A stretch of 59,687 bases of DNA from Shewanella waksmanii ATCC BAA-643. GTDB lineage: Bacteria > Pseudomonadota > Gammaproteobacteria > Enterobacterales > Shewanellaceae. The position numbers were made by a program, and so were the translations under genes. A model generated the notes under the pieces. That model was not told the origin of the DNA, ran no database searches, and worked only from the letters and a program-made list of their open reading frames with translations. This document shows, in pieces, positions 24,026 to 34,100 of the stretch (position 1 is the first letter of the stretch; every line of letters starts with the position of its first letter). The stretch spans positions 1-59,687 of the forward strand of contig NZ_JAEH01000039.1 in the NCBI RefSeq assembly GCF_000518805.1, given 5' to 3'.

Positions 24026-25735
24026 CTATTGTTGAGCGAGAATATGTTTATCGATTTCGCTCAACAATTGCTGAAACTGCGGCTCCGCCACTTGCAGGGC
24101 AAAGCTGGGGTGATCTTCAATTAGCGATCTTTGCAGCACACCTTGATTGATCGCTTGAATAAGGAAGCGTTGGCTTTGGGAGCTGTCATTCGCGCTGGCA
24201 TACAACATCGCCAATGCCAAGCTATCGCTGCCCCTGTCTGAACCGCTTGCCTGCTGATTGAGATAATGGCTAATCAATTGTTGCCACTTAGCCGCTAGCG
24301 TCGCATCTTGCTGCCACACAGCGGCATTTTGAGTGCCTACATGGCAGAAAAATCCCAGTAGCTGACCTTGTTGTTGACGCTGCGGGTTATTGGATGCGCT
24401 TAGGGATTGGGCCAGCTGCTGACTTTGTCGATAGTCACCTAAGTAATATTGAGCTTGGGCTAAGCCATAGGTAAACGCCAAATTTGCTTGGTTAGTTGGC
24501 TTAGTGAGTAGTTGCTGATAGTGACTGACAGCTTGTTGATAAAGGCCTTGGCTGATATACCACTGACCCATGCTGGTACTGGCAAGCTGCGAGTCAGGTT
24601 GTAGCTGCAGCGCTTTATTGAGCACGCCTTCAGCCTGCAGATATTGGTTAAGAGCAATATAAATAAGGCCGCGATGTACTAAGTTAACCGAGTGATTGCT
24701 ATCAAGTTGCAAGGCTTTACTATTCCAACTGAGTGCTTGTTTTAGCTGGCCTATCTCTCGGTACAAGTAACTCACGTTGGCCATCGCTTCGGCAAATTGG
24801 CTGTGCTTATCAAGCGCTTTGAGGTTGGCATTGATCGCCTTAACTAGCCAGCCCTTGTTGTAGTAGGCCAGTCCTAGCGATTTGTAACCTAGGGCCAAAT
24901 CGGGCTGTAGTGCAATGGCTTTATACGCCGCATCAATCGCCAAGGTTTGCCATTCATTAGGGCCATTAAACTGGTATACCCCCTGGCTATAGGCGTCGGA
25001 CAAACCCGCATAGGCTTCGGCTTTTTGAGGGCTGAGGGCAATAACAGACTGAAATAGGTCGATGGTATGCAAGTTATCTTCTGCACGATAACGATGGTAG
25101 TAATCGAGGCCTTTTTGGTAGAGTTCGTTATCGAAGCTATGAGCTGTGGCACTTTGGGCGGTGGTTTGCTGGGTTTTTTGTAGGGGGGCGCTGGCAGACA
25201 TTAGCAGTGCCATACAGACAAATAGCATCAGTAAGGTTAGTAAACCCAATGAGGTCATTTTCCAGTAAAGCGGATAATTGCTGCCTTTACTGGGACTAAT
25301 ATGAGTATCTGTGGCTAAAGCTAGCCGACTGGACTGACCGGTTTCTGCTATGGGAGTGGCATCGACGTTGGCAATAATGCGATAGCCACGTCCGCGAATG
25401 GCCTCGATATAGCGCGGTGCAGCGGCATTATCTTGCAGCGCACGGCGCAGCAATTTGACCCGTTGCTTTAAGGTTTCGTCACCAACAACCGCATCGGGCC
25501 ACACCGCGGCAATCAATTCGCGCTGACTGACAATCGCTGGCGAGGCTTCTAATAATACCCATAGCAAACGATAGCTAAGCCATGGCAACTTTATCTCTTC
25601 ACCTTGTTGGTTAACTAAGGTGCCCAGCTGGGTGTTGAGGGTGAGATCCGCAAACTGATAACGAATATTGATAGTGCCGTCCTTAAGCATTTTATTATTG
25701 TTTTTATCGGGCGTTATTGAGGAATTAATCTCCAC
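24026..25735 (-). CDS. CadC/ToxR-like winged-helix membrane regulator with TPR domain
   Basis: The 569-residue protein has an N-terminal OmpR/PhoB-type winged helix (about 25-120, with S-Q-R-E-L-I-A-A-V-W-P, R-V-K-L-L-R-R-A-L and R-G-R-G-Y-R-I). One membrane segment follows (about 160-183), then a periplasmic array of about seven TPR-like repeats (about 220-430). It resembles CadC-type one-component regulators that bind DNA while anchored in the membrane. The GTG at 25735 is used; an ATG at 25690 is possible, and neither has a strong ribosome binding site. The target is unknown, with the carbonic anhydrase gene next door on the same strand. Confidence 0.8.
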   Translation of the reverse strand: MEINSSITPDKNNNKMLKDGTINIRYQFADLTLNTQLGTLVNQQGEEIKLPWLSYRLLWVLLEASPAIVSQRELIAAVWPDAVVGDETLKQRVKLLRRALQDNAAAPRYIEAIRGRGYRIIANVDATPIAETGQSSRLALATDTHISPSKGSNYPLYWKMTSLGLLTLLMLFVCMALLMSASAPLQKTQQTTAQSATAHSFDNELYQKGLDYYHRYRAEDNLHTIDLFQSVIALSPQKAEAYAGLSDAYSQGVYQFNGPNEWQTLAIDAAYKAIALQPDLALGYKSLGLAYYNKGWLVKAINANLKALDKHSQFAEAMANVSYLYREIGQLKQALSWNSKALQLDSNHSVNLVHRGLIYIALNQYLQAEGVLNKALQLQPDSQLASTSMGQWYISQGLYQQAVSHYQQLLTKPTNQANLAFTYGLAQAQYYLGDYRQSQQLAQSLSASNNPQRQQQGQLLGFFCHVGTQNAAVWQQDATLAAKWQQLISHYLNQQASGSDRGSDSLALAMLYASANDSSQSQRFLIQAINQGVLQRSLIEDHPSFALQVAEPQFQQLLSEIDKHILAQQ

Positions 25736-26082
25736 TTTACTTAGCTTTCACCAATTATCAATGGCTTTCACCAAGCTTCACCGTCTATTACTGCGGCTTT
25801 CACCAATATTCAACTTCAATATTTATCAGTTAGTTAAGCTAGTAAAGCTAGTAGCAGGATAAAAGCAGCCATTACAGGCTTACGGATGATAGAAGGCGGG
25901 AAGAGCAATGAAAGCGACGCTGGTGTGCGGATATTTGGTGAGTGACTGTTTAGTGTGGATAGTAAATTGGTTATGGCAATGGTTACTGCAGCCTTTGGTA
26001 CTGATTGGCTAGCAGAGTTATGCTGGAAACTATCCAGTATGCTTTACCATTCGAGGGTAAAACATACTGGAAAGGCCGTTTG
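25736..26082. other. Intergenic region with a hairpin after the carbonic anhydrase gene
   Basis: No gene is seen. CTTTCACCAA is repeated near 25745, 25764 and 25797, a loose short direct repeat upstream of the regulator gene. Confidence 0.4.
26034..26070 (-). terminator. Stem-loop after the carbonic anhydrase gene
   Basis: CCAGTATG (26034-26041) pairs with CATACTGG (26063-26070), extended inward by TTACC / GGTAA. It lacks a strong T tract on the minus strand, so it is a possible rather than a certain terminator. Confidence 0.5.
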
Positions 26083-26940
26083 CTAGTTTACACCGGCATT
26101 GGAAAGTAGCTTGGGATTGGTGACTAAGTTACGCACACCGTGGGCATGATCTTCATCAAATACGTTACCTGTTAACCATTGACCCACTGAGTGAATGTCT
26201 ACTTTCATGACTTGAGGACGGACCCTCCAGCTAACTTGCAGTGGTGAGGCTTGCTCATTAAAGCTTGGCCCTGTTGTTGAGCCGGCATATTCAATGGCAG
26301 TGCCAGTATCATTAGGGATATTTAATGCTTGATGGTAGCCATTACGTTGGCCTAATTCAGTTAAGGTCATAAAGTTGGCGGCATCGGTGTCATTAACGAG
26401 CACAAAAACTTGGGTTTCCACTCGTAGCTGTGGATTGGCAATTGATTCGCTTAAACAAGCCCCTAGGGTTGGCCCAGGTGTTACATCGGCACTTGAATGA
26501 ACGTAGTGTACTTCAATGGTGTCACCAGGGTTAAGACTGTGTTTTTCACCCCCAATAATATCCGATATAGGAGTAAGTTCCTTTTCGCTCAGTTCGCCTG
26601 CATAGACGTATCCAGAGTGATAACCTTTGCCGTTACCATTACCCGCATATTGAGTAAATTCCCCCCCTTGGTGCTCAGCGTTCTTATGGAAATGAATGTT
26701 ACATAGATTCATCTTGCTATAGTGAGGCGCAGCAGCAAATGTGCGTTGATTTTCGCCTGCTAGGTTATCAATGTTTCTGGGGGATTGGGGGCCAAATCCT
26801 TGCCCAGCAGTATTTGCCGCTAGTGCTGATCGCTGGGCTTTAATAACACTATCTGCAACTGGCTGTTGAGATGAGCCAGCAAAAGCAGATAATGGCAAAA
26901 GCAGCGATATTGACGAGGCAAGAATTATATTTTTCTTCAT
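26083..26940 (-). CDS. Secreted delta-class-like carbonic anhydrase
   Basis: The 285-residue exported protein has a signal peptide (about 1-21, ending S-A-F-A-G). The segment N-L-C-N-I-H-F-H-K-N-A-E-H near 78-90 has closely spaced histidines as expected for a zinc site, and V-H-Y-V-H-S-S-A lies at about 147-154. Overall it matches what I know as bacterial delta-class carbonic anhydrases, homologues of the diatom enzyme. These hydrate CO2 to bicarbonate. It probably works in the periplasm. AAGGTAA precedes the ATG. Family recognition is from memory of the motif and length, so it is less certain than others here. Confidence 0.65.
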   Translation of the reverse strand: MKKNIILASSISLLLPLSAFAGSSQQPVADSVIKAQRSALAANTAGQGFGPQSPRNIDNLAGENQRTFAAAPHYSKMNLCNIHFHKNAEHQGGEFTQYAGNGNGKGYHSGYVYAGELSEKELTPISDIIGGEKHSLNPGDTIEVHYVHSSADVTPGPTLGACLSESIANPQLRVETQVFVLVNDTDAANFMTLTELGQRNGYHQALNIPNDTGTAIEYAGSTTGPSFNEQASPLQVSWRVRPQVMKVDIHSVGQWLTGNVFDEDHAHGVRNLVTNPKLLSNAGVN

Positions 26941-27387
26941 GGGTTACCTTTTTAAATAAAGTTGATCGTGTTTCCTTTTTGGAATTTATTTAACTTTATC
27001 TTGTGATGTCAATACTCACCCAATAAATAATAATAATTAAATAATTATTATTTGTCTGTGCAACGTTATCTTAATATAGACTGTTGGCCTTGGTTGTAAT
27101 ATGGGGTTTTTATATTTTTTGCAGATTTTTTGTTTGTTTCACTTTTAGTTGTTGAAACCTGTGTTTACTGGTTGTTGTGATTGTAGCACTCTAGATTGAA
27201 CATCTTTTAATATAGGTTTGTTTTATGGTTTTTTATTAGTTGTATAAATCTATTAGCTAAGTGAGCATGATTAAACCTGCTTAATTTGTATCAGCAGATG
27301 AAAATTATTGAAGTGAATTGTTACTGCCGTCATCAGGGTGCCTAGTGGCACATGCCCGCTATTGCACAAGACAGTCACTAGACAAAA

Positions 27388-27489
27388 CAGTCACTACACA
27401 AGATAGCCACTGAACTAGCTAGCATGTCGCTGCTACTTCAGTCACTACACAAGATAGCCACTGAACTAGCTAGCATGTCGCTGCTACTT
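27388..27489. repeat. Perfect 51-base tandem duplication
   Basis: Two identical, adjacent 51-base copies begin with CAGTCACTACACAAGATAGC. Before them are degenerate short copies of CACAAGACAGTCACTA-type sequence (from about 27364), suggesting repeated slippage or duplication. Confidence 0.85.
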
Positions 27490-27980
27490 TCTAGCTGACA
27501 AAGGCTGGGGCAGAAATCTGGCGTCAACGGTTTTGTTGTCGAGGACTCCATTTTTACTGCTGTTGAGATTAATTTCGTTTTTTAATTATGTCTCACTGTA
27601 GATATCAGTGCCAGTTGTGGGAAATAACTTTGCATGTTCTATTTATGCGGCTAAAAGTAGTACTTTAAGGTAGCGTGAATACGCTAATATATTGAGTTTG
27701 TCGCCTGTCAGACTATAAGTGGAAGTGATTAAAGTAAACTGGTTTGTATCTTAGTTTAATCCGGGATGTCGGTTTTAATTAAGTTTGTTTTAAGCTATTT
27801 TTCGTGGATGGTTTTAGGTAAGGCTTACCTATTTTTGTTTTACCTATTAGTGTTGGTTGTGTCTGATAAATAATCAGATACTTTGGCGGCTAAATTAATA
27901 TTGTTGTTTTTATTCTGCTCTAGGTGTCTTGGACTGGGGATTATCAAGGGTGTTTATATCGCGCCACAGTAAGTTGTGGA

Positions 27981-28026
27981 GGCATAAATAGTCTCTTAGG
28001 GGGAAGCCGCAGAGACCATTTATGCC
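27981..28026 (-). terminator. Long stem-loop downstream of the S9 peptidase gene
   Basis: The 16-base arms GGCATAAATAGTCTCT and AGAGACCATTTATGCC have one mismatch. No T tract follows on the minus strand. It may stabilise the mRNA 3' end or end transcription weakly. Confidence 0.55.
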
Positions 28027-28044
28027 CAGACGCGTCTATGGTAC

Positions 28045-30102
28045 TTATAGCGCCTTAACATCGACGGTTAAACTTTGTAGGTGATCCCCCAGTGCGACGG
28101 ACGGGGTTGGGCTGACTTTGCCACCTAAGTGTTTAGCAAAGAAGCGTTCCATGGCGAGAATATAAGCCAGTTTATTGTCGCGCTTTTGAAACCCATGACC
28201 TTCATCTTTCGCCAAAATGTATTCAACCGGTAGCGACTTGTTGACTAGGGCTTTGGCAATATTGTCAGACTCTATTTGGGTGACACGCGGATCATTAGCA
28301 CCTTGTACCAGCAATAGCGGCGTTTTAATGTTATCGACAAAGTTAATTGGCGATCTGGCCTGCATATCGGTGCGGTCTGCGGCGACTTCTGGGTCACCTA
28401 CCGCGTTATAGAACTGACCCAAATAGGGGCGATAGTAGTCCGGAAACGCTTCCATCAATGTAATTAGGCTTGATGGCCCAACATAGCTAATGGCGGCTTG
28501 ATAGACATCGGGTGTGAACGTTACCCCGGCGAGCGCGGCATAACCGCCGTAAGATGCCCCCATAATGCCAACCCGCTGCTTGTTGGCAATACCTTGTTCA
28601 ACCAGGTAGTTGACGCCATCGGTGAGATCGTCTTGCATACTGCCTGTGCCCCAGTTTTTGTTGCCGAGGTTCAAAAAGCGCTTACCAAAGCCCGTTGAGG
28701 CGCGAAAGTTTGGCTGCAATACCGCATAACCTCGGTTGGCTAACAGCTGTGCCACCGGATTGAAGTAACCAGAACCTAGGGTCCAATAATCCCGTGCCCA
28801 AGGGCCGCCATGGGGCAGAATGATTGTAGGCAGTTGCTTGCTTTGTCCTTGTGGCAAGGTTAAGTAGGCTTGAATCGTCACGCCATCCCGAGCGGTATAG
28901 TGGATGGATTGTTTGTTAGATAACAAGCTTGGGTTGATACTCGGTTGCTGGGCTAACAGTACAGAGACTTTTCCCGTGTTGGCATCATAGACATATTCAT
29001 TGCCCAGATCGGTGTCGCTGGCAACATGCAGCTGCCACAGGCCGGTATCTTGGTTACGGTCGCTGACGGTGATTTCTACGTCTCGTTTGAAGTGATCGTT
29101 AATCGTCCGCCAGTGCTGTTTAAATTCCTGGTTTAAAGGGTAGGTACGTAGTCGACCGCCATAGTAAGAAACCGCAATCGGACTGCCAGCATCATCAAAT
29201 AGCACCTCATGGACATCAGACTCATCGCGGGGATCTTGATGCAATGTGGTTAACTTGCCGGTTGTAAGATCGATACTCAGTAATTGTTGTTTATCGCGAC
29301 CTTGAATGTTGGCTTTAACAAAGGCGATGTTGCGCTCAGTATTGATGCGCAATATATCAATCTCTTCGCCAAAGTCTGTGCTGAGCAACACACGCCACTG
29401 CCCCTGTTCATTAATATACAGGTTACGGGTGTTGTCTGGATTACTGTTGGCCGCTAATACGGGCTCGCCGCTATCGTTGACCTCTATTTGTCCGAAGCCT
29501 AGGGTATTTTCCATTAAAGGCGTGATTGAACCATCCTTGATGTTGAGACGGTACAGATCGAGTCGCTGCGCTTGGCTATGGTTAGCCATGACAATAAGTT
29601 GTTCAGGGTTAAGCTTTGGCTGTCTTAGCAACATATAACGACTGTCTACTTGGTCTGTTAACGGTTGAATTTGCGCCGAGATTGCCTTGGTCGCATCAAA
29701 AGTTAGCTTGTAAAGCTGAGTGTTTTCGTTGCCATCAGTATCTTTGGCAAAGAACAGTTGGTTGTCGTTGAGTGACCATTGAAATCCGGCAATGGGAGTT
29801 GAATATTGGGTGATGACTTGGGCGTCACTCAACGCCGCGCCGACAGGCATCAAATAGAGGTTTTTTGCCCCCTGATAGTCCTTTAAAAAGGCCAGCCACT
29901 TGCCATCATTGGATGTTTGAATATCGCTAATCCCTTGTTCATTAAAGAACGCCTCAATAGGCAGTACCGCAGCCGTGCTGCTCACTGGCGCAACGACGGA
30001 ATGGGTTAGGTTTTGCTGCTGTTGGGTGCTGCAACCGCTCATCAATCCGCTGACGGCGCTGGCGGTCAGTAGCAGTGAAGAAAGTAATAATTTATGGCTC
30101 AT
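28045..30102 (-). CDS. S9-family prolyl oligopeptidase-type lipoprotein
   Basis: The 685-residue exported serine peptidase has a lipoprotein signal with Cys24 after L-M-S-G. A WD40-like beta-propeller (about 50-400) is followed by an alpha/beta hydrolase domain. The nucleophile is in G-A-S-Y-G-G-Y-A, the acid in G-A-N-D-P-R-V and the histidine in D-E-G-H-G-F. It should release dipeptides or small peptides from the N-terminus of peptides in the periplasm. The ATG at 30102 is used because AAGGAA lies eight bases before it; the frame extends 12 codons further without a better start. It is complete, unlike the S9 protein at the window end. Confidence 0.92.
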   Translation of the reverse strand: MSHKLLLSSLLLTASAVSGLMSGCSTQQQQNLTHSVVAPVSSTAAVLPIEAFFNEQGISDIQTSNDGKWLAFLKDYQGAKNLYLMPVGAALSDAQVITQYSTPIAGFQWSLNDNQLFFAKDTDGNENTQLYKLTFDATKAISAQIQPLTDQVDSRYMLLRQPKLNPEQLIVMANHSQAQRLDLYRLNIKDGSITPLMENTLGFGQIEVNDSGEPVLAANSNPDNTRNLYINEQGQWRVLLSTDFGEEIDILRINTERNIAFVKANIQGRDKQQLLSIDLTTGKLTTLHQDPRDESDVHEVLFDDAGSPIAVSYYGGRLRTYPLNQEFKQHWRTINDHFKRDVEITVSDRNQDTGLWQLHVASDTDLGNEYVYDANTGKVSVLLAQQPSINPSLLSNKQSIHYTARDGVTIQAYLTLPQGQSKQLPTIILPHGGPWARDYWTLGSGYFNPVAQLLANRGYAVLQPNFRASTGFGKRFLNLGNKNWGTGSMQDDLTDGVNYLVEQGIANKQRVGIMGASYGGYAALAGVTFTPDVYQAAISYVGPSSLITLMEAFPDYYRPYLGQFYNAVGDPEVAADRTDMQARSPINFVDNIKTPLLLVQGANDPRVTQIESDNIAKALVNKSLPVEYILAKDEGHGFQKRDNKLAYILAMERFFAKHLGGKVSPTPSVALGDHLQSLTVDVKAL

Positions 30103-30283
30103 AATCTGTTCCTTATTGATATAACGCATCCGCATCATCGTGGTTGATGACTGTATTGCTAAGTTGCTATTTAGCCTATTACATAAAATAATTATTGTAA
30201 AACGATAATTTAATATTATTTTGCGAATATTTTTTGTTGTGTGTTATGATTTGGGCATCAATGTGTAGGAGAAGATCGACGTC

Positions 30284-30799
30284 ATGAACGACAAGATGAA
30301 CAAATTGAGTCAGTTAAGTGGATATCTGCGGGGGTTAGTTTTGCTGGCGACTGCGGTTGTTATTGGCTACTTGGGTTATCAACTGGGTTTCAACGGTGAG
30401 CTTAGGTTAGGTAGCAGTGCGCTTTCAGAAGCACTTTGGCAAGACGATCGTGCCAGTCACAGTGTGCTACTCATGATGGTGCTACCGCAATTTGTCACCA
30501 TGTTGCTAGGGGTGTATTGGCTGCAAAAGTTGTTGGCTTACTACCAACAAGGTCTGTTTTTTGCCACCGAACCAATGCGCTGTTACTTGTGGTTAATTTG
30601 GCTAAAAGTGGCGGACTTTTTCTTAGATATTGGCCGTAATATTGCGGTGGGTAATTACCACAGTCAGTTTTTTGAAACCACCGAGATAGAACTGACTATC
30701 GACTTTGGTAATCTCACCACCTTGCTGTTGATGTTAGTGATTGTTTACTTACTCAAAGCGGCAAAAGAAATTGAAGCCGAAAACAAAGAGTTTATCTAG
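30284..30799 (+). CDS. DUF2975 membrane protein
   Basis: The 171-residue protein has four hydrophobic segments (about 13-33, 60-82, 103-120 and 143-161). It resembles DUF2975 proteins, whose usual partner is a small XRE regulator, as here two bases downstream. TAGGAG lies upstream of the start. Function is unknown. The pair probably forms a membrane sensor and DNA-binding unit. Confidence 0.82.
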   Translation: MNDKMNKLSQLSGYLRGLVLLATAVVIGYLGYQLGFNGELRLGSSALSEALWQDDRASHSVLLMMVLPQFVTMLLGVYWLQKLLAYYQQGLFFATEPMRCYLWLIWLKVADFFLDIGRNIAVGNYHSQFFETTEIELTIDFGNLTTLLLMLVIVYLLKAAKEIEAENKEFI

Positions 30800-30801
30800 C
30801 C

Positions 30802-31023
30802 ATGGAAATTATTGTTAATTTAGATGTGATGATGGCGATGCGAAAGGTCAGCTCAAAGGAGTTAGCGAAAGCCATTGATATCACTGAGGCCAATTTGTCT
30901 TTGCTTAAGCGCGGTAAAGTGAAAGGGGTACGCTTTGAGACGTTAGCGAAGATCTGTGCCTATTTGCAGTGTCAGCCAGGCGATATTTTGGTGTTTAGCT
31001 CTCAGAGTATCGGTGGAAAATAA
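30802..31023 (+). CDS. Small XRE-family (YozG-like) regulator
   Basis: The 73-residue helix-turn-helix protein shows K-E-L-A-K-A-I-D-I-T-E-A-N-L-S-L-L-K-R-G-K with F-E-T-L-A-K-I-C and a C-x-P-G-D-I-L ending, typical of the Cro/C1-type HTH_26 group. It overlaps functionally with the DUF2975 gene in front (two-base gap) and likely controls this pair. Confidence 0.87.
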   Translation: MEIIVNLDVMMAMRKVSSKELAKAIDITEANLSLLKRGKVKGVRFETLAKICAYLQCQPGDILVFSSQSIGGK

Positions 31024-31095
31024 GCAAATTAGTTTTTGAATAGAAATGTTTTGGGCTAGGACATAATAGGCTATTAACGAATAACTTCTATTAAG

Positions 31096-31133
31096 ATAGA
31101 GCCCCTGTATAGGTACAAGAACAGCGGCTCTAT
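31096..31133 (-). terminator. Stem-loop between the XRE gene and the subtilase gene
   Basis: ATAGAGCC (31096-31103) pairs with GGCTCTAT (31126-31133), with an inner CTGT / ACAG extension. It may close the convergent transcripts. No strong T tract follows. Confidence 0.5.
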
Positions 31134-31154
31134 TGGGCTAAATTCGTTTATTGT

Positions 31155-34100
31155 TTACGTTTTTCGGCTAAAATTTAATCGGTAGCCGAGAAGCATCAAT
31201 ACACTAATCAGCCAATGCATGGCGCCGCCATCGTCATCTTTATTTTCAACGGTAAAGTTGATCGATTCTATAACGTTACTACTACTATCAGTAACTTCGA
31301 GACTAAACGAGTAGTTGCCTTGCTTAGTTGGTGTGATGACTATGTTTTCTGCTTGAGAGTCAAATTCAAGTGCTGCTCCAGCTGTTTGGGTCCATAAAAA
31401 GTTTAGTGAATCACCATCTAAGTCTATAGCGTTTGACTTTAAACTTATTGCCTGACCTACTTTGCTTCTCGCTACACTTTTTGTAAGTGACATAGTCGGC
31501 GCATCGTTAATGTTATTAACTACTATGCTAGCTTTAATTGGAGTAGATACATTCCCAGTTTGATCTTCTACAGTATAAGTAAACGTATCCACTCCGAAAA
31601 AATTGCTTACAGGAGTATAAGTCGCAATTCCTGAGTGAGAAATCACTACTGTACCATTATCTGGCGGGCTGACTAATTTGGGGTTACCTACGTTACCATT
31701 AGGGTGTATTTCAATGGCATCCAGTGCTTTGAAGGTAGTTCCATTACTGGTCGCAGACATTTGAGCAACCTTTCTAGCCGATGTATTGGCGTTTTCTAAA
31801 ATATTAATTGTGACAGCTTGCTCTTCATCGGTTTCAATTCCTAATTGTGAGCCAAACTCGAACAGCTTCGCTTGGACTTGGTAATTAATTTCAAGCTGGC
31901 CCATATCGGCCACTTCAACTTGTACTTGCTCGCCACTTGTCACGGCTACAGATTCATTCTCACTATTGAAATAGAGTGTATCGCCGTTTGCTCCGCTAAT
32001 ATCTTCCGCTCCGATTGTTGCTTGGCTTGGCATCGCCGGAATATTAATGTAATTGAAGGTAATCTCTTCTTGTTCAGATGTGCTGATCCATATGCTAAAT
32101 GTATACGTGCCAGCATTTGGCTCTTCGACTAGTTTTACATTGTTCCATTCAATGACTATCCATTCTTTGTCATTTTGTTCGGCCAAAGCAATCCCAACTT
32201 GACCACCTTGCTGGTTATTACGGTTGTTCTCACTGAGGGAAAAGTCAGCCCATAAAGGAGCTAATATATTATTGGGTTTCATTGTATCAGGGAGTGGCGT
32301 ATTGTTGTTGGTGCCAGCAGTTGAACCACCACCGATTAAGACTAATCCATTATCTGAAATCGTGATTTTACTGTATATATTGGAGTTAAAAAGGAAATTT
32401 GGCGTATTTAGAGTGAAGGCAACGTCATCGCAATCCTGTTCACATTCCGGTGTGATGAGCGAAGGTAAGTTAAATATACTTGTGTTGGTCTGATTGGTTT
32501 TTGTTAAGTTGAGCTTTGGTATTTGAAGTTGTCCTGACCAAATGATTTTTCCTGCCGCTTCGTCAATATTGAGCCCATACTGTTGTCCATTTTTTATATT
32601 GATATTTACATCGTTTACTGAAGTGAGGACGGTACCATTAGGTATTTGAGCCTCTATGGTGATGCTATTATTGAACATTAGATTATTGAATCGAGCACTA
32701 ATCGGTATTTCATCGTTAGCTAAAATCTTATTTTTAGGACCTGCAACCGAGATTAAGTTGGAATTACTACTATGTTGGGACAAAATTGCGACAGGAAGGT
32801 GAGCGTCAGTGTGTTCTCTGCTTTTTAACCATATATCACCCAAAATCCAGCTTTCATCTTCAGATAGAGATACGTCAGCTTTAGTATGGAACTGTGCAGA
32901 TTCACCTGCTTGTAGTTCCAATGTTGAAGGTGAAATTTCTAGAAAAGTCTCTCCAATACTGCCGGCTTCGAAGGAAAGATCCCAAGTCGTTGTGTGTCCC
33001 GATTTATTGTGGACCGTATGAGAATAAGTACATAAGCCTACACAATCCGAAGCGAGAGAAGGGCGATCGAAGGTTAACACTGCTTGACTCGCTCTATCAA
33101 GGTCTAGCCGTCCAGCTCCTTTTGCGAAGACGGTTGCTTCAGTAAAGGTTTTTTCGTCTAAAATACCACTTGATGTCGCAGTGGATGTTAATGCGGTTTT
33201 TATGTCGTTTGCGGTCCAATTGGGATTTAGCTGTCGAAGCAAGGCGGCGGCTCCGGCGACATGGGGACTTGCCATACTCGTCCCTGAGAAGATAGCGGTA
33301 GCGGGTAATTCACCGTTTATTGCGGGAATAGCTGATAGAATATCTGTCCCTGGAGCTGTAATATCTGGCTTTAGTACCGAAAAATCCCCATTTGGACCAC
33401 GAGAGCTGCTGTTTACAACAATGTCAGCATTGGTTGGAGCAATGAATCGCTCTATTTCGGCACTTATTCTTGCGGTAGTTTCTTGTGTGCTTAAAAAACT
33501 AGTGATGGCGTTGCCTGCTTCTGCTGTTATCATTATTACTGGCAATGAGTTGTTCGGCACGTATATGCTGAATGGTAAACTGCCGGGAGTATTGTGTATA
33601 ACTAGTGCTTTAGCCCCTGCCGCTTGAACCATTGCTGCTTTTTTTGAAAAGTCACATGTCCCTCTAGAGACTAATGCTATTGCATTTTTAAAACTGTCAT
33701 CGGTAAAAGGAGCACATGCCTCGGTATTACCTTCAGTTAGCTGCGAAGCAGCGATGATAGGTAGTTCAATGTTCCTGCTTAACTTTGAATTATAGGCAGG
33801 CATTGCCAAGTAGTCTTTGTTGTCTACTGTTAACTTATTAGCAAAGTAACGCCCTGTGGTGCTATTTGCTACCGTAATGCCTGATTCAATACACCCCGGA
33901 CAGCCTATTGTTTGAGCACCACCTGAGCCATCGTTGCCTGCTGCGGTCACTATCACTACTCCCGCTTCCTCAGCGGCTTCATACATAGTTTTGAATGGAC
34001 TATTTGCTGGATGGTCTCCAGCACTGCCTCCCCAAGAGTTATTTATTACATGGGCTCCATCATTGACAGCATCTTCAATGGCTTGCATTAACATTACATT

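Larger units (their letters stand above)
26941..28044. other. 1.1 kb gene-free region with tandem repeat and stem-loop
   Basis: No open frame of credible length or composition was found. The region is AT-rich near 27000-27300, carries the 51-base tandem repeat at 27388-27489 and ends in a long stem-loop at 27981-28026. A small RNA cannot be ruled out, but no typical promoter/terminator pair is evident. Confidence 0.4.

Noticed and set aside
27388..27489. CRISPR array
   Set aside because: There are two adjacent identical 51-base copies without spacers and no cas genes.
33181..33627. 148-residue plus-strand frame opposite the subtilase
   Set aside because: It is antisense to the S8 catalytic region; its composition is explained by the protease gene.
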